In this document: piece by piece, positions 40,573 to 49,241 of the stretch | Position numbering within the stretch: the stretch's first letter is position 1 | How the letters are laid out: the number at the start of each line of letters is the position of its first letter | Origin: Clostridia bacterium | GTDB lineage: Bacteria > Bacillota > Clostridia > Oscillospirales > CAG-272 | Assembly (NCBI GenBank): GCA_017501225.1 | Contig: JAFVXH010000018.1 | Span: forward strand, 1-49,339 | Direction of reading: 5' to 3' | DNA length: 49,339 nucleotides | Translations under genes and position numbers: made by a program | The notes under the pieces: model-generated | Databases searched by the model: none | What the model saw: only the letters and a program-made list of their open reading frames with translations | What the model was told of the DNA's origin: nothing

Positions 40573-40926
40573 ATGAAGCCCGAGGTCAAAAGCCGACTCA
40601 TTTATCTTTTGCTCAACAGCGCGCTGCTGATCACTCTGTACTATCTGGTGGCGCGTATATTCCCCTATATCCCCGCGGTCTATCTGGCGGTAGGCGGCGG
40701 ACTTGCACTTTACTACGTCATCTACAACCGCGGAATGACGGGCAAGGGTGTCACGCCCGAAATGCTTCCCGATACGATGACGGATGCGGAAAAGGAAGCC
40801 TGGATCGCCGACCGCGCAGAGCGCGTAAAAAAATCCAGCTGGGTGCTGTTGCTTCTCATTCCCATCATTCTCACGCTCACCGTTGATACGGTGGTCATCT
40901 ATCTGATCCCAATGCTTGTGTCCTGA
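40573..40926 (+). CDS. Small three-pass membrane protein, function unknown
   Basis: This 117-residue protein starts MKPEVKSRLIYLLLNSALLI behind GAGGAGG. Two close hydrophobic segments (about 9-27 and 31-51) and a third at about 90-115 surround a charged loop with DTMTDAEKEAWIADRAERVKK (shortened: DTMTDAEKEAW). It lies 9 bases before yycJ and is probably its co-transcribed partner. No known family comes to mind. Confidence 0.78.
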   Translation: MKPEVKSRLIYLLLNSALLITLYYLVARIFPYIPAVYLAVGGGLALYYVIYNRGMTGKGVTPEMLPDTMTDAEKEAWIADRAERVKKSSWVLLLLIPIILTLTVDTVVIYLIPMLVS

Positions 40927-40935
40927 GGAGCTCCG

Positions 40936-41733
40936 ATGAAACCGATCCGTATTCTATCCCTTTACTCCGGCTCGACCGGAAATTCCTTTTTGATCCAAGG
41001 GTCCGAGGGGGCGATCCTCATTGATGCCGGCAAAAGTGCCAAGCGTCTGTGCGCGTCGTTGTGTCAAGCTGGCGTTCACCCCGATGAGATCAGCGCGATC
41101 TTCGTCACGCACGAGCATCGGGATCACATCAGTGCCCTGCCCGTCTTTTTGAAGCATCACCCCATGCCCGTACATCTCCCCGCTCCCAGCGCCTGCCGCT
41201 TGGAAAACGAGCCCTGGAGCGAGCGCTTACTGTTGCCCCATCCTCCGATCTTTACGACCGAGGTTGCGGGAATGAAGGTCACCTCCTTCCCCACGCCGCA
41301 CGACTCGCGCGCTTCGGTGGGCTATCGCATTGAGATCAACCGCGACGGAAGATCTCCGCTGTCGGTAGGACTTGCGACCGACATCGGGTACGTAACGGAC
41401 ACGATCCACGCGGCTCTGCTGGGATGCCACGCGGTGATCCTGGAAAGCAATCACGACGTCGAGATGCTTCGGTACGGTCCCTATCCCTACGATCTCAAGC
41501 AGCGCATCCTCTCCCGCCGCGGTCACCTTTCCAACGAGGACAGCGCGATCGAATCGGCGCGCCTGGCGCAAGGCGGCACCCGTGCCTTTTTGCTGGCGCA
41601 CTTAAGTCTTGAAAACAACCGTCCCGACGTGGCTCTGGACGCGCATATCAGCTCGCTCGGAAGCGAGGACGTAAGACTCTGCGTTGCGCACGCAGAGGAG
41701 CTGACCGAGCTTGTTTTGGAGGAGGAGCTATGA
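40936..41733 (+). CDS. yycJ: MBL-fold metallohydrolase, YycJ/WalJ-like
   Basis: This 265-residue protein starts MKPIRILSLYSGSTGNSFLI. The zinc motif THEHRDHISAL (HxHxDH, about 58-66) is intact, as are ESNHDVEMLRYGPYPYDLKQ and RILSRRGHLSNEDS, all characteristic of YycJ. In B. subtilis and relatives the yycJ gene lies near rlmH and acts in cell-wall or DNA-repair-related processes; the exact reaction is unknown. It overlaps rlmH by 4 bases. Confidence 0.9.
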   Translation: MKPIRILSLYSGSTGNSFLIQGSEGAILIDAGKSAKRLCASLCQAGVHPDEISAIFVTHEHRDHISALPVFLKHHPMPVHLPAPSACRLENEPWSERLLLPHPPIFTTEVAGMKVTSFPTPHDSRASVGYRIEINRDGRSPLSVGLATDIGYVTDTIHAALLGCHAVILESNHDVEMLRYGPYPYDLKQRILSRRGHLSNEDSAIESARLAQGGTRAFLLAHLSLENNRPDVALDAHISSLGSEDVRLCVAHAEELTELVLEEEL

Positions 41734-42209
41734 TTCATCTGACCGTCATCACCGTCGGAAATCTCAAGGAAAGCTATTGGAGAGACGCCGTCGCGGAATA
41801 TGAAAAGCGCCTTGGCGCTTACTGTAAGCCCAGTATCATCCAGCTCAAGGAGGGCTCGCTTTCGGAGAATCCCTCGGAGGGCGAGATTCGCGCATGCCTT
41901 GACGAGGAGGGCAAGCGGATCCTTGACGCCATTCCGCCAAGAGCGTATCGCATAGCACTTTGCGTGGAGGGCAAGCAATTCTCCTCGGAGGGGCTTGCCA
42001 AAAAGCTGGACTCCATTCTTTCGGAAAACGGGAGCATTTGCCTGATCATCGGATCCTCACACGGCATTTCGCAAAAGGTCAAGGACCTGTGCCAGCTTCG
42101 CCTCTCGGTATCCGAGCTGACCTTCCCGCATCAGATGATGCGAGTGCTGCTTCTGGAGGTGCTTTACCGCTCTTTTTCCATTCTGCACGGAAGCAAATAT
42201 CACAAGTAA
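41730..42209 (+). CDS. rlmH: 23S rRNA (pseudouridine1915-N3)-methyltransferase
   Basis: RlmH methylates pseudouridine 1915 in helix 69 of 23S rRNA, in assembled ribosomes. The 159-residue SPOUT-fold protein starts MIHLTVITVGNLKESYWRDA and has LCVEGKQFSSEGLAKKL, ICLIIGSSHGIS and the knot-forming LTFPHQMMRVLLLEVLYRSF, ending HGSKYHK. In staphylococci the 3' end of rlmH is the SCC insertion site; here no accessory segment follows it. Confidence 0.96.
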   Translation: MIHLTVITVGNLKESYWRDAVAEYEKRLGAYCKPSIIQLKEGSLSENPSEGEIRACLDEEGKRILDAIPPRAYRIALCVEGKQFSSEGLAKKLDSILSENGSICLIIGSSHGISQKVKDLCQLRLSVSELTFPHQMMRVLLLEVLYRSFSILHGSKYHK

Positions 42210-42241
42210 CGCTCTTTTCTGAAAAAAATGAAAAAAACCTC

Positions 42242-42271
42242 TTGCAAGAATCTATCCGGTCATGATATAAT
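42242..42271 (+). promoter_or_regulatory. Sigma-70 promoter for prfB
   Basis: TTGCAA (42242-42247), 18 bases, TATAAT (42266-42271). Downstream, CCCAAGGGCTTGGG (around 42302-42315) can form a hairpin that includes part of the GGGAGG ribosome site. Confidence 0.75.
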
Positions 42272-42324
42272 ATAAAGTGTATAGATATTTCAGAGGACAG
42301 CCCCAAGGGCTTGGGAGGTAACAT

Positions 42325-43437
42325 TTGATCGTTGCATTGGAAGACGCAAAGCATAAATTGATCGCACTGCGCGAGGATCTTACGGAGCTTGGATTGGCAC
42401 TGCGCATCGCAGAAACCAAGGACAGCCTGATCGATCTGGAAGCGCAGACGCAATCTCCGGATTTTTGGAGCAGTGCCGAAAAATCCGCAAAAACCCTGCA
42501 GATCATCAAGCAGGCTCAGGAAAAGGTAGAGGGCTACGAAAAGCTCTGCGTTCGTCTTGAGGACGCAATCGCGCTTGCCGAAATGGCAATCGAGGAAAAC
42601 GACGACTCCTTTGTCGAGGAGGTCGAGAGCGAGCTTGCCGCCATTACCGCCGAGGAGGAGCACCGCCGCATTGAGGTGCTGCTTTCCGAGGAATACGACA
42701 GAAATAACGCCATCGTTTCCTTCCATCCCGGTGCGGGTGGAACCGAGGCACAGGATTGGGCGCAGATGCTCTACCGCATGATCACGCGCTGGGCAGAAAA
42801 AAGCGGCTTTACGGTCAAATTGACCGACTGGCTGGACGGTGACGGCGCGGGAATCAAGAGCGCTACCGTCATGGTCACCGGTACCAACGCGTACGGATAT
42901 CTCAAGAGTGAGAACGGCGTTCACCGCCTGGTGCGCGTTTCTCCCTTTGACGCCAACGGCCGCAGGCAGACCTCCTTTGCTTCGATCGAGGTCATGCCGG
43001 AATTTGAAAACGTCGACGCGGTGGTCATCCGCGATGAGGACATCGAGGTCACGGCACACAGATCCAGCGGTGCGGGCGGTCAGCATATCAATAAGACCGA
43101 CTCCGCGATCCGTATCGTCCACAAGCCGACCGGAATCGTGGTAGGCTGCCAGACCGAGCGTTCCCAGCTCCAGAACAAGGAAACTGCGATGCGTATGCTC
43201 AAATCCAAGCTGATGGAGATCAAGCTGCAGGAGCGTCTGGAAACCATTGAGGACATTCAGGGCAACAAGACCAACATCGAGTGGGGCGCGCAGATCCGTT
43301 CCTACGTATTCATGCCCTACACCCTGGTCAAGGATACCCGCACGGGCTTTGAAACCGGTAATATTCAGGCAGTGATGGACGGAGAGATCGACGGATTCAT
43401 CAACGCATACCTGAAGATGTCATCCAAGAAACAGTAA
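42325..43437 (+). CDS. prfB: Peptide chain release factor 2
   Basis: RF2 ends translation at UGA and UAA. The 370-residue protein starts at TTG (MIVALEDAKHKLIALREDLT) with GGGAGG 6 bases upstream. HPGAGGTEAQDWAQMLYRM, the GGQ loop SSGAGGQHINKTDSAIRI and the stop-codon region around GTNAYGYLKSENGVHRLVRV are present; the SPF tripeptide (VSPFDANGRR) identifies RF2. Unlike most RF2 genes, it has no programmed frameshift: no CTTTGAC site lies near codon 25 and one frame covers the whole protein. PrmC, which modifies this glutamine, is also in the window. Confidence 0.96.
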   Translation: MIVALEDAKHKLIALREDLTELGLALRIAETKDSLIDLEAQTQSPDFWSSAEKSAKTLQIIKQAQEKVEGYEKLCVRLEDAIALAEMAIEENDDSFVEEVESELAAITAEEEHRRIEVLLSEEYDRNNAIVSFHPGAGGTEAQDWAQMLYRMITRWAEKSGFTVKLTDWLDGDGAGIKSATVMVTGTNAYGYLKSENGVHRLVRVSPFDANGRRQTSFASIEVMPEFENVDAVVIRDEDIEVTAHRSSGAGGQHINKTDSAIRIVHKPTGIVVGCQTERSQLQNKETAMRMLKSKLMEIKLQERLETIEDIQGNKTNIEWGAQIRSYVFMPYTLVKDTRTGFETGNIQAVMDGEIDGFINAYLKMSSKKQ

Positions 43438-43468
43438 TTTATTTGAAAAACATATAGGAGGTTTGAAC

Positions 43469-43819
43469 GTGAACAAATTGGTTTATTCCATTACGGGCGC
43501 TGCCGTTGCGGCAACCTCGGTCGCCCTGATCACAACCTACGCGGTCAAGAAAAAGAAGGAAGAAGCCGTTGGCGCCGGCATGCTGATCGCAGGCCTTGCA
43601 GGTCTTGTTCTTGGCGCTGTGATCGCATATGAGCCGACAAGACAGGCAAGCAAGCGTCTGGTATCCAAGGAGAACATCCTCAACGAGAGCGACGTGGATC
43701 TGATGAGCGAGAACATCTCCGAGGTTCTTGGCACGGGTGTTGACCGCGGTCAGAAGGCACCCTCTCTCCGCCAGATTGAGGTGGACGAGGAAGCCAGCAT
43801 CGAGGACTTTATTCAGTAA
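43469..43819 (+). CDS. Small two-pass membrane protein (YtxH-like layout)
   Basis: This 116-residue protein uses GTG at 43469 (MNKLVYSITGAAVAATSVAL) with AGGAGG 7 bases before; a TTG two codons upstream is too close. Two hydrophobic segments (about 5-24 and 33-53) are joined by a basic KKKKEE turn, then an acidic polar tail (NESDVDLMSENISEVLGTGV). It resembles YtxH-type small membrane proteins in layout only. It ends in a strong terminator shared with gdhA. Confidence 0.78.
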   Translation: MNKLVYSITGAAVAATSVALITTYAVKKKKEEAVGAGMLIAGLAGLVLGAVIAYEPTRQASKRLVSKENILNESDVDLMSENISEVLGTGVDRGQKAPSLRQIEVDEEASIEDFIQ

Positions 43820-43838
43820 TCCAAACGCAAATAAAAAA

Positions 43839-43882
43839 AGCATCGGGGCAAAAGCTTTCGCTTTTGCCCCGATGCTCTTTAT
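43839..43882. terminator. Bidirectional terminator between 43819 and gdhA
   Basis: A 17-bp stem (43839-43855 with 43860-43876), preceded by A7 and followed by CTTTATTTT. Confidence 0.9.
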
Positions 43883-43899
43883 TTTGATCGGATCGCGGA

Positions 43900-45252
43900 T
43901 CAAACCACGCCGTATGCAAGCATTGCGTCCGCAACCTTGAGGAAGCCCGCGATGTTTGCGCCTGCAACCAGGTCACCCTCCATGCCGTACTGCTTTGCAG
44001 CGGCAACGGAGCTCTCGTAGATACCCTTCATGATATCCTTGAGCTTTGCGTCAACCTCTGCGGCAGACCAGCTGTAACGCATGGAGTTCTGGGACATTTC
44101 AAGACCGGAAACCGCAACACCGCCTGCGTTGACTGCCTTGGAGGGAGCTACGACAACGCCGTTCTCCTTCAGGTATGCAACTGCCTCGTTGGTGGTGGGC
44201 ATGTTGGAAACCTCAACGTAGTACTTCAGACCGTTTGCAACCATCTTCTTGGCATCCTCGAGGTTCACCTCGTTCTGGGTTGCGCAAGGCATAATGACGT
44301 CAACCTTCTCGCCCCAGGGCTTCTCGCCTGCGAAGAAAGGAACGCCGAACTTCTCTGCGTAATCCTGCACTCTGTTGCGGCAGGATGCACGCATCTCGAG
44401 CATGAAGTCGACCTTCTCCTTGGTGGATACGCCGTCCGCGTCGTAGATGTAGCCGTCAGGACCGGAAATGGTCACGACCTTACCGCCAAGCTCGTTGATC
44501 TTCTGTACGGTACCCCAAGCAACGTTACCGAAGCCGGAGATCGCGAAGGTCTTGCCCTTGATATCCTCACCGTAGGTCTTAAGCATCTCAACCGTATAGT
44601 AAACGGCACCGTAGCCGGTTGCCTCGGGACGGATGAGAGAACCGCCGTATGCGCGTCCCTTGCCGGTCAGAACGCCGGTGAACTCGTCGCGAAGTCTTTT
44701 GTACTGACCGAAGAGATAGCCGATCTCGCGTGCGCCAACGCCGATGTCGCCTGCGGGAACGTCGGTGTCGGGACCGATGTACTTCTGCAGCTCAGTCATA
44801 AAGCTCTGGCAGAAGCGCATGACCTCTCCGTCGGACTTGCCCTTGGGATCGAAGTCAGAGCCGCCCTTACCGCCGCCCATAGGAAGTCCCGTCAGGGAGT
44901 TCTTGAAGGTCTGCTCAAAGCCCAGGAACTTGATGATGCTCTCGTTAACGGAGGGATGGAAGCGAAGTCCACCCTTGTACGGACCGATCGCGCTGTTGAA
45001 CTGCACACGGAAGCCACGGTTGACCTGAACCTTACCGTTATCATCGACCCACGGAACGCGGAACTTGATGATTCGTTCGGGCTCAACGATCATGTCGATG
45101 ATTCCCTTTTCAATGTAGATGGGGTTTTGCTCCACCACGGGCTCCAGGGACTCCAGAACCTCGGTCACGGTCTGATGGAATTCAGGCTCACCGGGATTTC
45201 TCTTGATGACGTCCTCCAGAACCTTCTTCAAATACTCATTTTGAATGCTCAT
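43900..45252 (-). CDS. gdhA: NADP-specific glutamate dehydrogenase
   Basis: GdhA makes glutamate from 2-oxoglutarate and ammonia. The 450-residue hexameric-type enzyme starts MSIQNEYLKKVLEDVIKRNP. The substrate site PYKGGLRFHPSVN, catalytic-lysine region LPMGGGKGGSDFDPKGK, and the dinucleotide fold SGFGNVAWGT are present. Length and motifs match the small hexameric NADP-dependent bacterial group rather than the clostridial catabolic NAD enzyme; cofactor choice is inferred. NfnAB, the NADPH maker, is the next gene pair upstream. Confidence 0.93.
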   Translation of the reverse strand: MSIQNEYLKKVLEDVIKRNPGEPEFHQTVTEVLESLEPVVEQNPIYIEKGIIDMIVEPERIIKFRVPWVDDNGKVQVNRGFRVQFNSAIGPYKGGLRFHPSVNESIIKFLGFEQTFKNSLTGLPMGGGKGGSDFDPKGKSDGEVMRFCQSFMTELQKYIGPDTDVPAGDIGVGAREIGYLFGQYKRLRDEFTGVLTGKGRAYGGSLIRPEATGYGAVYYTVEMLKTYGEDIKGKTFAISGFGNVAWGTVQKINELGGKVVTISGPDGYIYDADGVSTKEKVDFMLEMRASCRNRVQDYAEKFGVPFFAGEKPWGEKVDVIMPCATQNEVNLEDAKKMVANGLKYYVEVSNMPTTNEAVAYLKENGVVVAPSKAVNAGGVAVSGLEMSQNSMRYSWSAAEVDAKLKDIMKGIYESSVAAAKQYGMEGDLVAGANIAGFLKVADAMLAYGVV

Positions 45253-45359
45253 GCTTCTCTCCTCCTATTGGAACGCTTTTTGCAAGTTTAGATGTCAAAA
45301 ATTTCACAAAATGCGAATTTTCGCCTGTTTTCTCGCCTTTTCGCGTTAGTTATGCAAAC

Positions 45360-45388
45360 ATTATAATACAAAAGATGCAGGTTGTCAA
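45360..45388 (-). promoter_or_regulatory. Consensus sigma-70 promoter for gdhA
   Basis: On the minus strand TTGACA (45383-45388), 17 bases, TATAAT (45360-45365), giving a leader of about 100 bases with no recognised riboswitch. Confidence 0.9.
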
Positions 45389-45413
45389 TTACTTTTTTGC
45401 AAAAAAATGCAAT

Positions 45414-46790
45414 TTATGAAAGAAATCGGTCGATGGAGGCAGCGGCGTTTTTGCCCGCTCCCATCGCAAGGATCACGGTTGCCGCACCCATGACGGCGTC
45501 GCCCCCCGCATAGACTCCCTCAAGGGAGGTTTTTCCGGTCTGCTCCGCCACCACAATGCCGCCGCGACGGTTGACCTCAAGCCCCTTTGTGGTATTCTTC
45601 ATCAAGGGATTGGGCGAGGTACCGATGGCAATGATCACCGAGTCGCACTCCAGATCGAATTCCGAATCGGGGATCTCCTTCGGCGCGCGGCGCCCCGAGG
45701 CGTCGGGCTCTCCGAGCTCCATCCGCACACAGCGCAGAGCCTTGACAAAGCCCTTGTCATCTCCCAGGACCTTGACGGGATTGTTGAGCAGCATCAGCTC
45801 CACGCCCTCCTGCACGGCGTGCTCGACCTCCTCACGGCGCGCGGGAAGTTCCTCCAAGGAACGGCGGTATACGATATACACCTTCTCGGCGCCAAGACGC
45901 AGTGCCGAGCGTGCGGCATCCATTGCGACGTTTCCGCCTCCGACGACCGCCACGCGGCGCGCGTGCAGGACGGGGGTGCTGCTGTCCTCCCGGTAAGCCT
46001 TCATTAAGTTAATACGGGTTAAAAATTCATTCGCGGAGTAAACGCCCTTGAGATTTTCGCCCTCGATCTCCAGAAAGCGCGGAAGTCCCGCACCCGTGCC
46101 GATGAAGACTGCCTCAAAGCCCATCTCCTTCATCAATTCCTCAACCGAATAGGTCTTTCCGATGACGGTATTGACCTCGATCTTGACACCGAGCGCGCGG
46201 AGCTGCTCGATCTCACGCTCCACGATTCTCTTGGGAAGACGGAATTCGGGAATTCCGTAAACCAACACGCCGCCCGCCTTATGCAGTGCCTCAAAAACCG
46301 TCACCTCATATCCTCTGCGCGCAAGCTCCCCCGCACAGGTAAGCCCTGCGGGTCCCGAGCCGATGACGGCTACCTTATGTCCGTTCGGAGTGGGAGGCAC
46401 AATCTTTTCCGTCGATTGTGCATAGTGCGTATCCGCCACAAAGCGCTCCAAACGCCCGATGGCAATGGGCTCGCCCTTGACACCGCAGATGCACTTGCCC
46501 TCGCACTGGGACTCCTGCGGACAGACGCGTCCGCACACGGCAGGGAGAGAGCTTTGCGCATCAATGATGCGGAACGCCTCCTCAAACTCGCCAAGCTTGA
46601 CCTTTTGAATAAATCCGGGAATATCGATTCCAACGGGGCATCCCGCAACGCAGAGCGGATTTTTACACTGCAGGCATCGCTCCGCCTCGAGCACTGCCAT
46701 TTCGGGCGTATATCCGAGCGCGACCTCGTCAAAATTGTGACGGCGCACCTGCGCCTCCTGCTCGGGCATGGGTTGTCTTGTCTTTTTCAT
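45414..46790 (-). CDS. nfnB: NfnB: NADPH-binding subunit of electron-bifurcating transhydrogenase
   Basis: NfnAB couples NADH and reduced ferredoxin oxidation to NADP+ reduction. This 458-residue subunit starts MKKTRQPMPEQEAQVRRHNF; ATG 46790 overlaps the nfnA stop by 4 bases. N-terminal Cys motifs (ERCLQCKNPLCVAGCPVGID and CGRVCPQESQCEGKCI) hold two [4Fe-4S] clusters, followed by the FAD fold VIGSGPAGLTCAGEL and NADPH fold VVGGGNVAMDAARSA, and GVYAGGDAVMGAATVILAMG. The same fold is called small-subunit glutamate synthase (GltD) when beside GltB; here no large glutamate synthase gene is present and nfnA is, which supports NfnB. Confidence 0.9.
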   Translation of the reverse strand: MKKTRQPMPEQEAQVRRHNFDEVALGYTPEMAVLEAERCLQCKNPLCVAGCPVGIDIPGFIQKVKLGEFEEAFRIIDAQSSLPAVCGRVCPQESQCEGKCICGVKGEPIAIGRLERFVADTHYAQSTEKIVPPTPNGHKVAVIGSGPAGLTCAGELARRGYEVTVFEALHKAGGVLVYGIPEFRLPKRIVEREIEQLRALGVKIEVNTVIGKTYSVEELMKEMGFEAVFIGTGAGLPRFLEIEGENLKGVYSANEFLTRINLMKAYREDSSTPVLHARRVAVVGGGNVAMDAARSALRLGAEKVYIVYRRSLEELPARREEVEHAVQEGVELMLLNNPVKVLGDDKGFVKALRCVRMELGEPDASGRRAPKEIPDSEFDLECDSVIIAIGTSPNPLMKNTTKGLEVNRRGGIVVAEQTGKTSLEGVYAGGDAVMGAATVILAMGAGKNAAASIDRFLS

Positions 46791-47632
46791 ACGTTCCCCT
46801 CCCCCAAAAAGAGGTTGCAAGCCTGCTCCCTGGCATGGCCTTCAAACTCGCGGTAGGTGGACGAGCGCGCGATCGCCTCGTCAAAATCCACCAGATGCGC
46901 GTCAAATTCAGGACCGTCCACACAGGCAAATTTGGTCACACCGCCAACCGTCAGGCGACAGCCGCCGCACATGCCCGTGCCGTCGATCATGATGGGATTC
47001 ATGGACGCGACGGTGGGAACGGAAAAGCGCTTGGTGACAAGGGAGACGTATTTCATCATCGGAAGAGGACCTATGGTGATGACGCGATCATATTTCTCGC
47101 CCGCCTCCAGAAGTCCTTGCAGCACGTTGGTAACCAGAGCCTTCTCTCCCCACGTGCCGTCGTCCGAGCAAGGAAGGAAGCGATCCGAAACCGCCTCGAA
47201 TTCCTTTTCCAGCACTACGAGCTCGCGGCTGCGGAAGCCCACGACGGAATGCACGCAGCAGCCCATGGAAGCAAGCTTTTTGGCAACGGGATAGGCGATT
47301 GCGGCACCCACGCCTCCGCTGACGATGCAAACGCGGGAAAGTCCTTCGGTTTCGGTAGGGGTTCCGAGCGGTCCCACAAAATCCTGCAAGCTCTCCCCTT
47401 GTGACATGGAGGACAAACGGATGGTGGTCGCGCCCACTGCCGAAAAGACGATGGTAACGCTTCCCCTCTCACGGTCGTAATCCGCGACGGTCAGGGGAAT
47501 GCGCTCCCCGTTCTCATCGGTACGCAAAATGATAAACTGTCCCGCCTCTGCCTTTCTGGCAACGGAGGGTGCCTCGATCACCATGCGGAACACGCTTGCA
47601 TTCAGTTGTTCTTTTTCTAAAATCCGATACAT
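46787..47632 (-). CDS. nfnA: NfnA: NADH-binding subunit (FAD and [2Fe-2S])
   Basis: This 281-residue protein starts MYRILEKEQLNASVFRMVIE behind AAAGGAG. It has a ferredoxin-reductase-like FAD domain (GQFIILRTDENGERIPLTVA), the NAD site IVSGGVGAAIAYPVAKKLAS, and a terminal [2Fe-2S] motif DGTGMCGGCRLTVGGVTKFA with CVDG (about 222-245). Similar proteins are called dihydroorotate dehydrogenase electron-transfer subunit (PyrK), but fusion of order with nfnB favours NfnA. Confidence 0.9.
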   Translation of the reverse strand: MYRILEKEQLNASVFRMVIEAPSVARKAEAGQFIILRTDENGERIPLTVADYDRERGSVTIVFSAVGATTIRLSSMSQGESLQDFVGPLGTPTETEGLSRVCIVSGGVGAAIAYPVAKKLASMGCCVHSVVGFRSRELVVLEKEFEAVSDRFLPCSDDGTWGEKALVTNVLQGLLEAGEKYDRVITIGPLPMMKYVSLVTKRFSVPTVASMNPIMIDGTGMCGGCRLTVGGVTKFACVDGPEFDAHLVDFDEAIARSSTYREFEGHAREQACNLFLGEGNV

Positions 47633-47691
47633 ACCCGGCACTCCTTTCGGGGGACTGCACAAAACGCCCCCTTCAAAGGCAAAATAGGGTC

Positions 47692-47720
47692 TTGCCAAAT
47701 CTGCCTTTTCGGTGTATAAT
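47692..47720 (+). promoter_or_regulatory. Sigma-70 promoter for the gene at 47865
   Basis: TTGCCA (47692-47697), 17 bases, TATAAT (47715-47720), with a leader of about 140 A+T-rich bases. Confidence 0.8.
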
Positions 47721-47864
47721 AAAGATAGCGGTTGCTGCGCGATACTTTTTCGCAAAAATACACCATTTCCATTATACATCATCAAAGCGAAAAATACAAT
47801 AGAAAATTCATATAGAAACTCCTGCTTTTTTCAAAAGAATTTTCACCGAAAGGACGAACGACCT

Positions 47865-49010
47865 ATGGAAACAGAATTCCAAAACGCAATGGGCAAAAGC
47901 ATTGGCGAGGTGCTGTGCGACATTGCCGAGTTCCTCTCGACGCCTTACGTCATCGGCAAGGAAAAGCCCGTTGATCTTTGCACCCTGTTGCCGGAATTGA
48001 ATATGCACGAGCAATTCTCCTTTGCGCTTCTGTCCGAGGCAAGACACCTTGGAATGTCACCCGCGGCGTGCCAAAATTTTTATCTGCGCGCATGCGCGGA
48101 TAGCATCGGAGAGCTCAAATGCCGCCAGATGCTGGCTCTTTTTGAATCCTCCGAGGCAGAATTCGCGCCCTTCCGTGCCCGTTACGGAAATCATTTCGGC
48201 ATGACCGACGGCTCTTATTGGGCAACCTGCTTAGCCCTTGGCATTGACAACGGTGAAATTGACAAGGTCCTGCACTATCTGCGCATGTTCACCGTCACCT
48301 TAATGGAATTTGCCTACATGGAGAGACGCAATCCCGACAGCACCTATACCTGGAGATATTACGAATCCTTCCGCGCCATCCTCGACGAGCTGCTCCAGCC
48401 CGCCCCCACGCAGACCAAGGTTCTGTCCGTCGGCGGAAGCGTGGGAAAGCGTGAGGGAAATTCTTATCTTCTGTCGCTTGGTGTGGACATTGAAAATCCC
48501 AATCCCGACCGCATGGCGCAAGGGATCTGCATCAATATCCGCCTCAAGGACAAGGGGGGAAATCTGATCGTGGACATCACCGACAAGCTGCTCTCCATCG
48601 ACCCCGCAACCACCTATCACTACGGAATTACGCGAAAGATCACCGGTGAGAGCGTCGCAAGCTTCTCGGTCACGGCGTACGCCGAGCACTTCCTCAAGCT
48701 CTCCACGCCCATTATGCAGCACGTCACCGTAAACGACGCATCCTTCCGATCGGAGAACGGCAATACGGTACTCAGCGGACGTCTGCAAAGCGCTTACGAT
48801 ACCTCTCTGCGCGCGATGACCCTGCATTACCAATTCCGTGACGAAAACGACCGCTTGCTGGGTGGGAACAGCGAGTGGCTCCTGGACGGTATTGCGGCAA
48901 AGGGCGAGATTGATCTTTGCGCCCGCACGCCTCTTACCTTCCCCACCGCAAAAAGAATTCTCTACTCCACCGATTTCAACGCTCTGGAATTGGTTCGGGA
49001 GCAGTCGTAA
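47865..49010 (+). CDS. Cytosolic protein with helical N-terminal and beta-rich C-terminal half, function unknown
   Basis: This 381-residue protein starts METEFQNAMGKSIGEVLCDI with AAAGGA 10-12 bases upstream; a longer frame through the leader is rejected. There is no signal peptide. The first 190 residues look helical (HYLRMFTVTLMEFAYMERRN) and the remainder is strand-rich with two similar stretches, LLSLGVDIENPNPDRMAQGI and LSGRLQSAYDTSLRAMTLHY, resembling FxLYD-type beta domains in outline. I do not recognise a family. It has its own promoter and is followed by the MITE-like repeat and a terminator. Confidence 0.78.
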   Translation: METEFQNAMGKSIGEVLCDIAEFLSTPYVIGKEKPVDLCTLLPELNMHEQFSFALLSEARHLGMSPAACQNFYLRACADSIGELKCRQMLALFESSEAEFAPFRARYGNHFGMTDGSYWATCLALGIDNGEIDKVLHYLRMFTVTLMEFAYMERRNPDSTYTWRYYESFRAILDELLQPAPTQTKVLSVGGSVGKREGNSYLLSLGVDIENPNPDRMAQGICINIRLKDKGGNLIVDITDKLLSIDPATTYHYGITRKITGESVASFSVTAYAEHFLKLSTPIMQHVTVNDASFRSENGNTVLSGRLQSAYDTSLRAMTLHYQFRDENDRLLGGNSEWLLDGIAAKGEIDLCARTPLTFPTAKRILYSTDFNALELVREQS

Positions 49011-49088
49011 GCAAACCGCGCAAAAAAGGACGAAACGGAAAAGCGTGATGTTCTTAGCGGAGAAATCATAAAATATTGACATACCCAC

Positions 49089-49138
49089 GGTAGGGGCGAA
49101 CTGTGTTCGCCCGCGGGCGTTCAAAGAACGCCCCTACG
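49089..49138. repeat. MITE-like inverted repeat, short form
   Basis: The left part repeats the arm seen at 571-593 exactly (TAGGGGCGAACTGTGTTCGC plus CCG); the right part (GGGCGTTCAAAGAACGCCCC) is a different hairpin of the same family. The outer ends GTAGGGGCG and CGCCCCTAC pair. Confidence 0.75.
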
Positions 49139-49174
49139 GATAAGAAAAAATTGATCCGCAGAAAACAAATAATT

Positions 49175-49210
49175 AACCCCGACAGATTTCATGTCTGTCG
49201 GGGTTTGTTT
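49175..49210. terminator. Terminator hairpin near the right end
   Basis: Stem AACCCCGACAGA (49175-49186) with 49194-49205. T-rich runs lie on both sides (TTTGTTTG on the plus strand; TTAATTATTTG on the minus), so it can end both flanking transcripts. Confidence 0.8.
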
Positions 49211-49241
49211 GTTCTGTTCGATAAATTGGAATTTGTCAGTA

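Noticed and set aside
42180..42324. Integration site at the rlmH 3' end, as for SCC elements
   Set aside because: The bases after rlmH lead straight into the prfB promoter and no repeat of the rlmH end was found.
42278..42330. RF2 programmed frameshift site
   Set aside because: The short upstream GTG frame stops at TAA and there is no CTTTGAC; the single frame from TTG covers the whole family length.
45414..46790. Glutamate synthase small subunit
   Set aside because: The fold is the same, but no gltB is present and the adjacent nfnA-type gene with a 4-base overlap fits NfnAB better.
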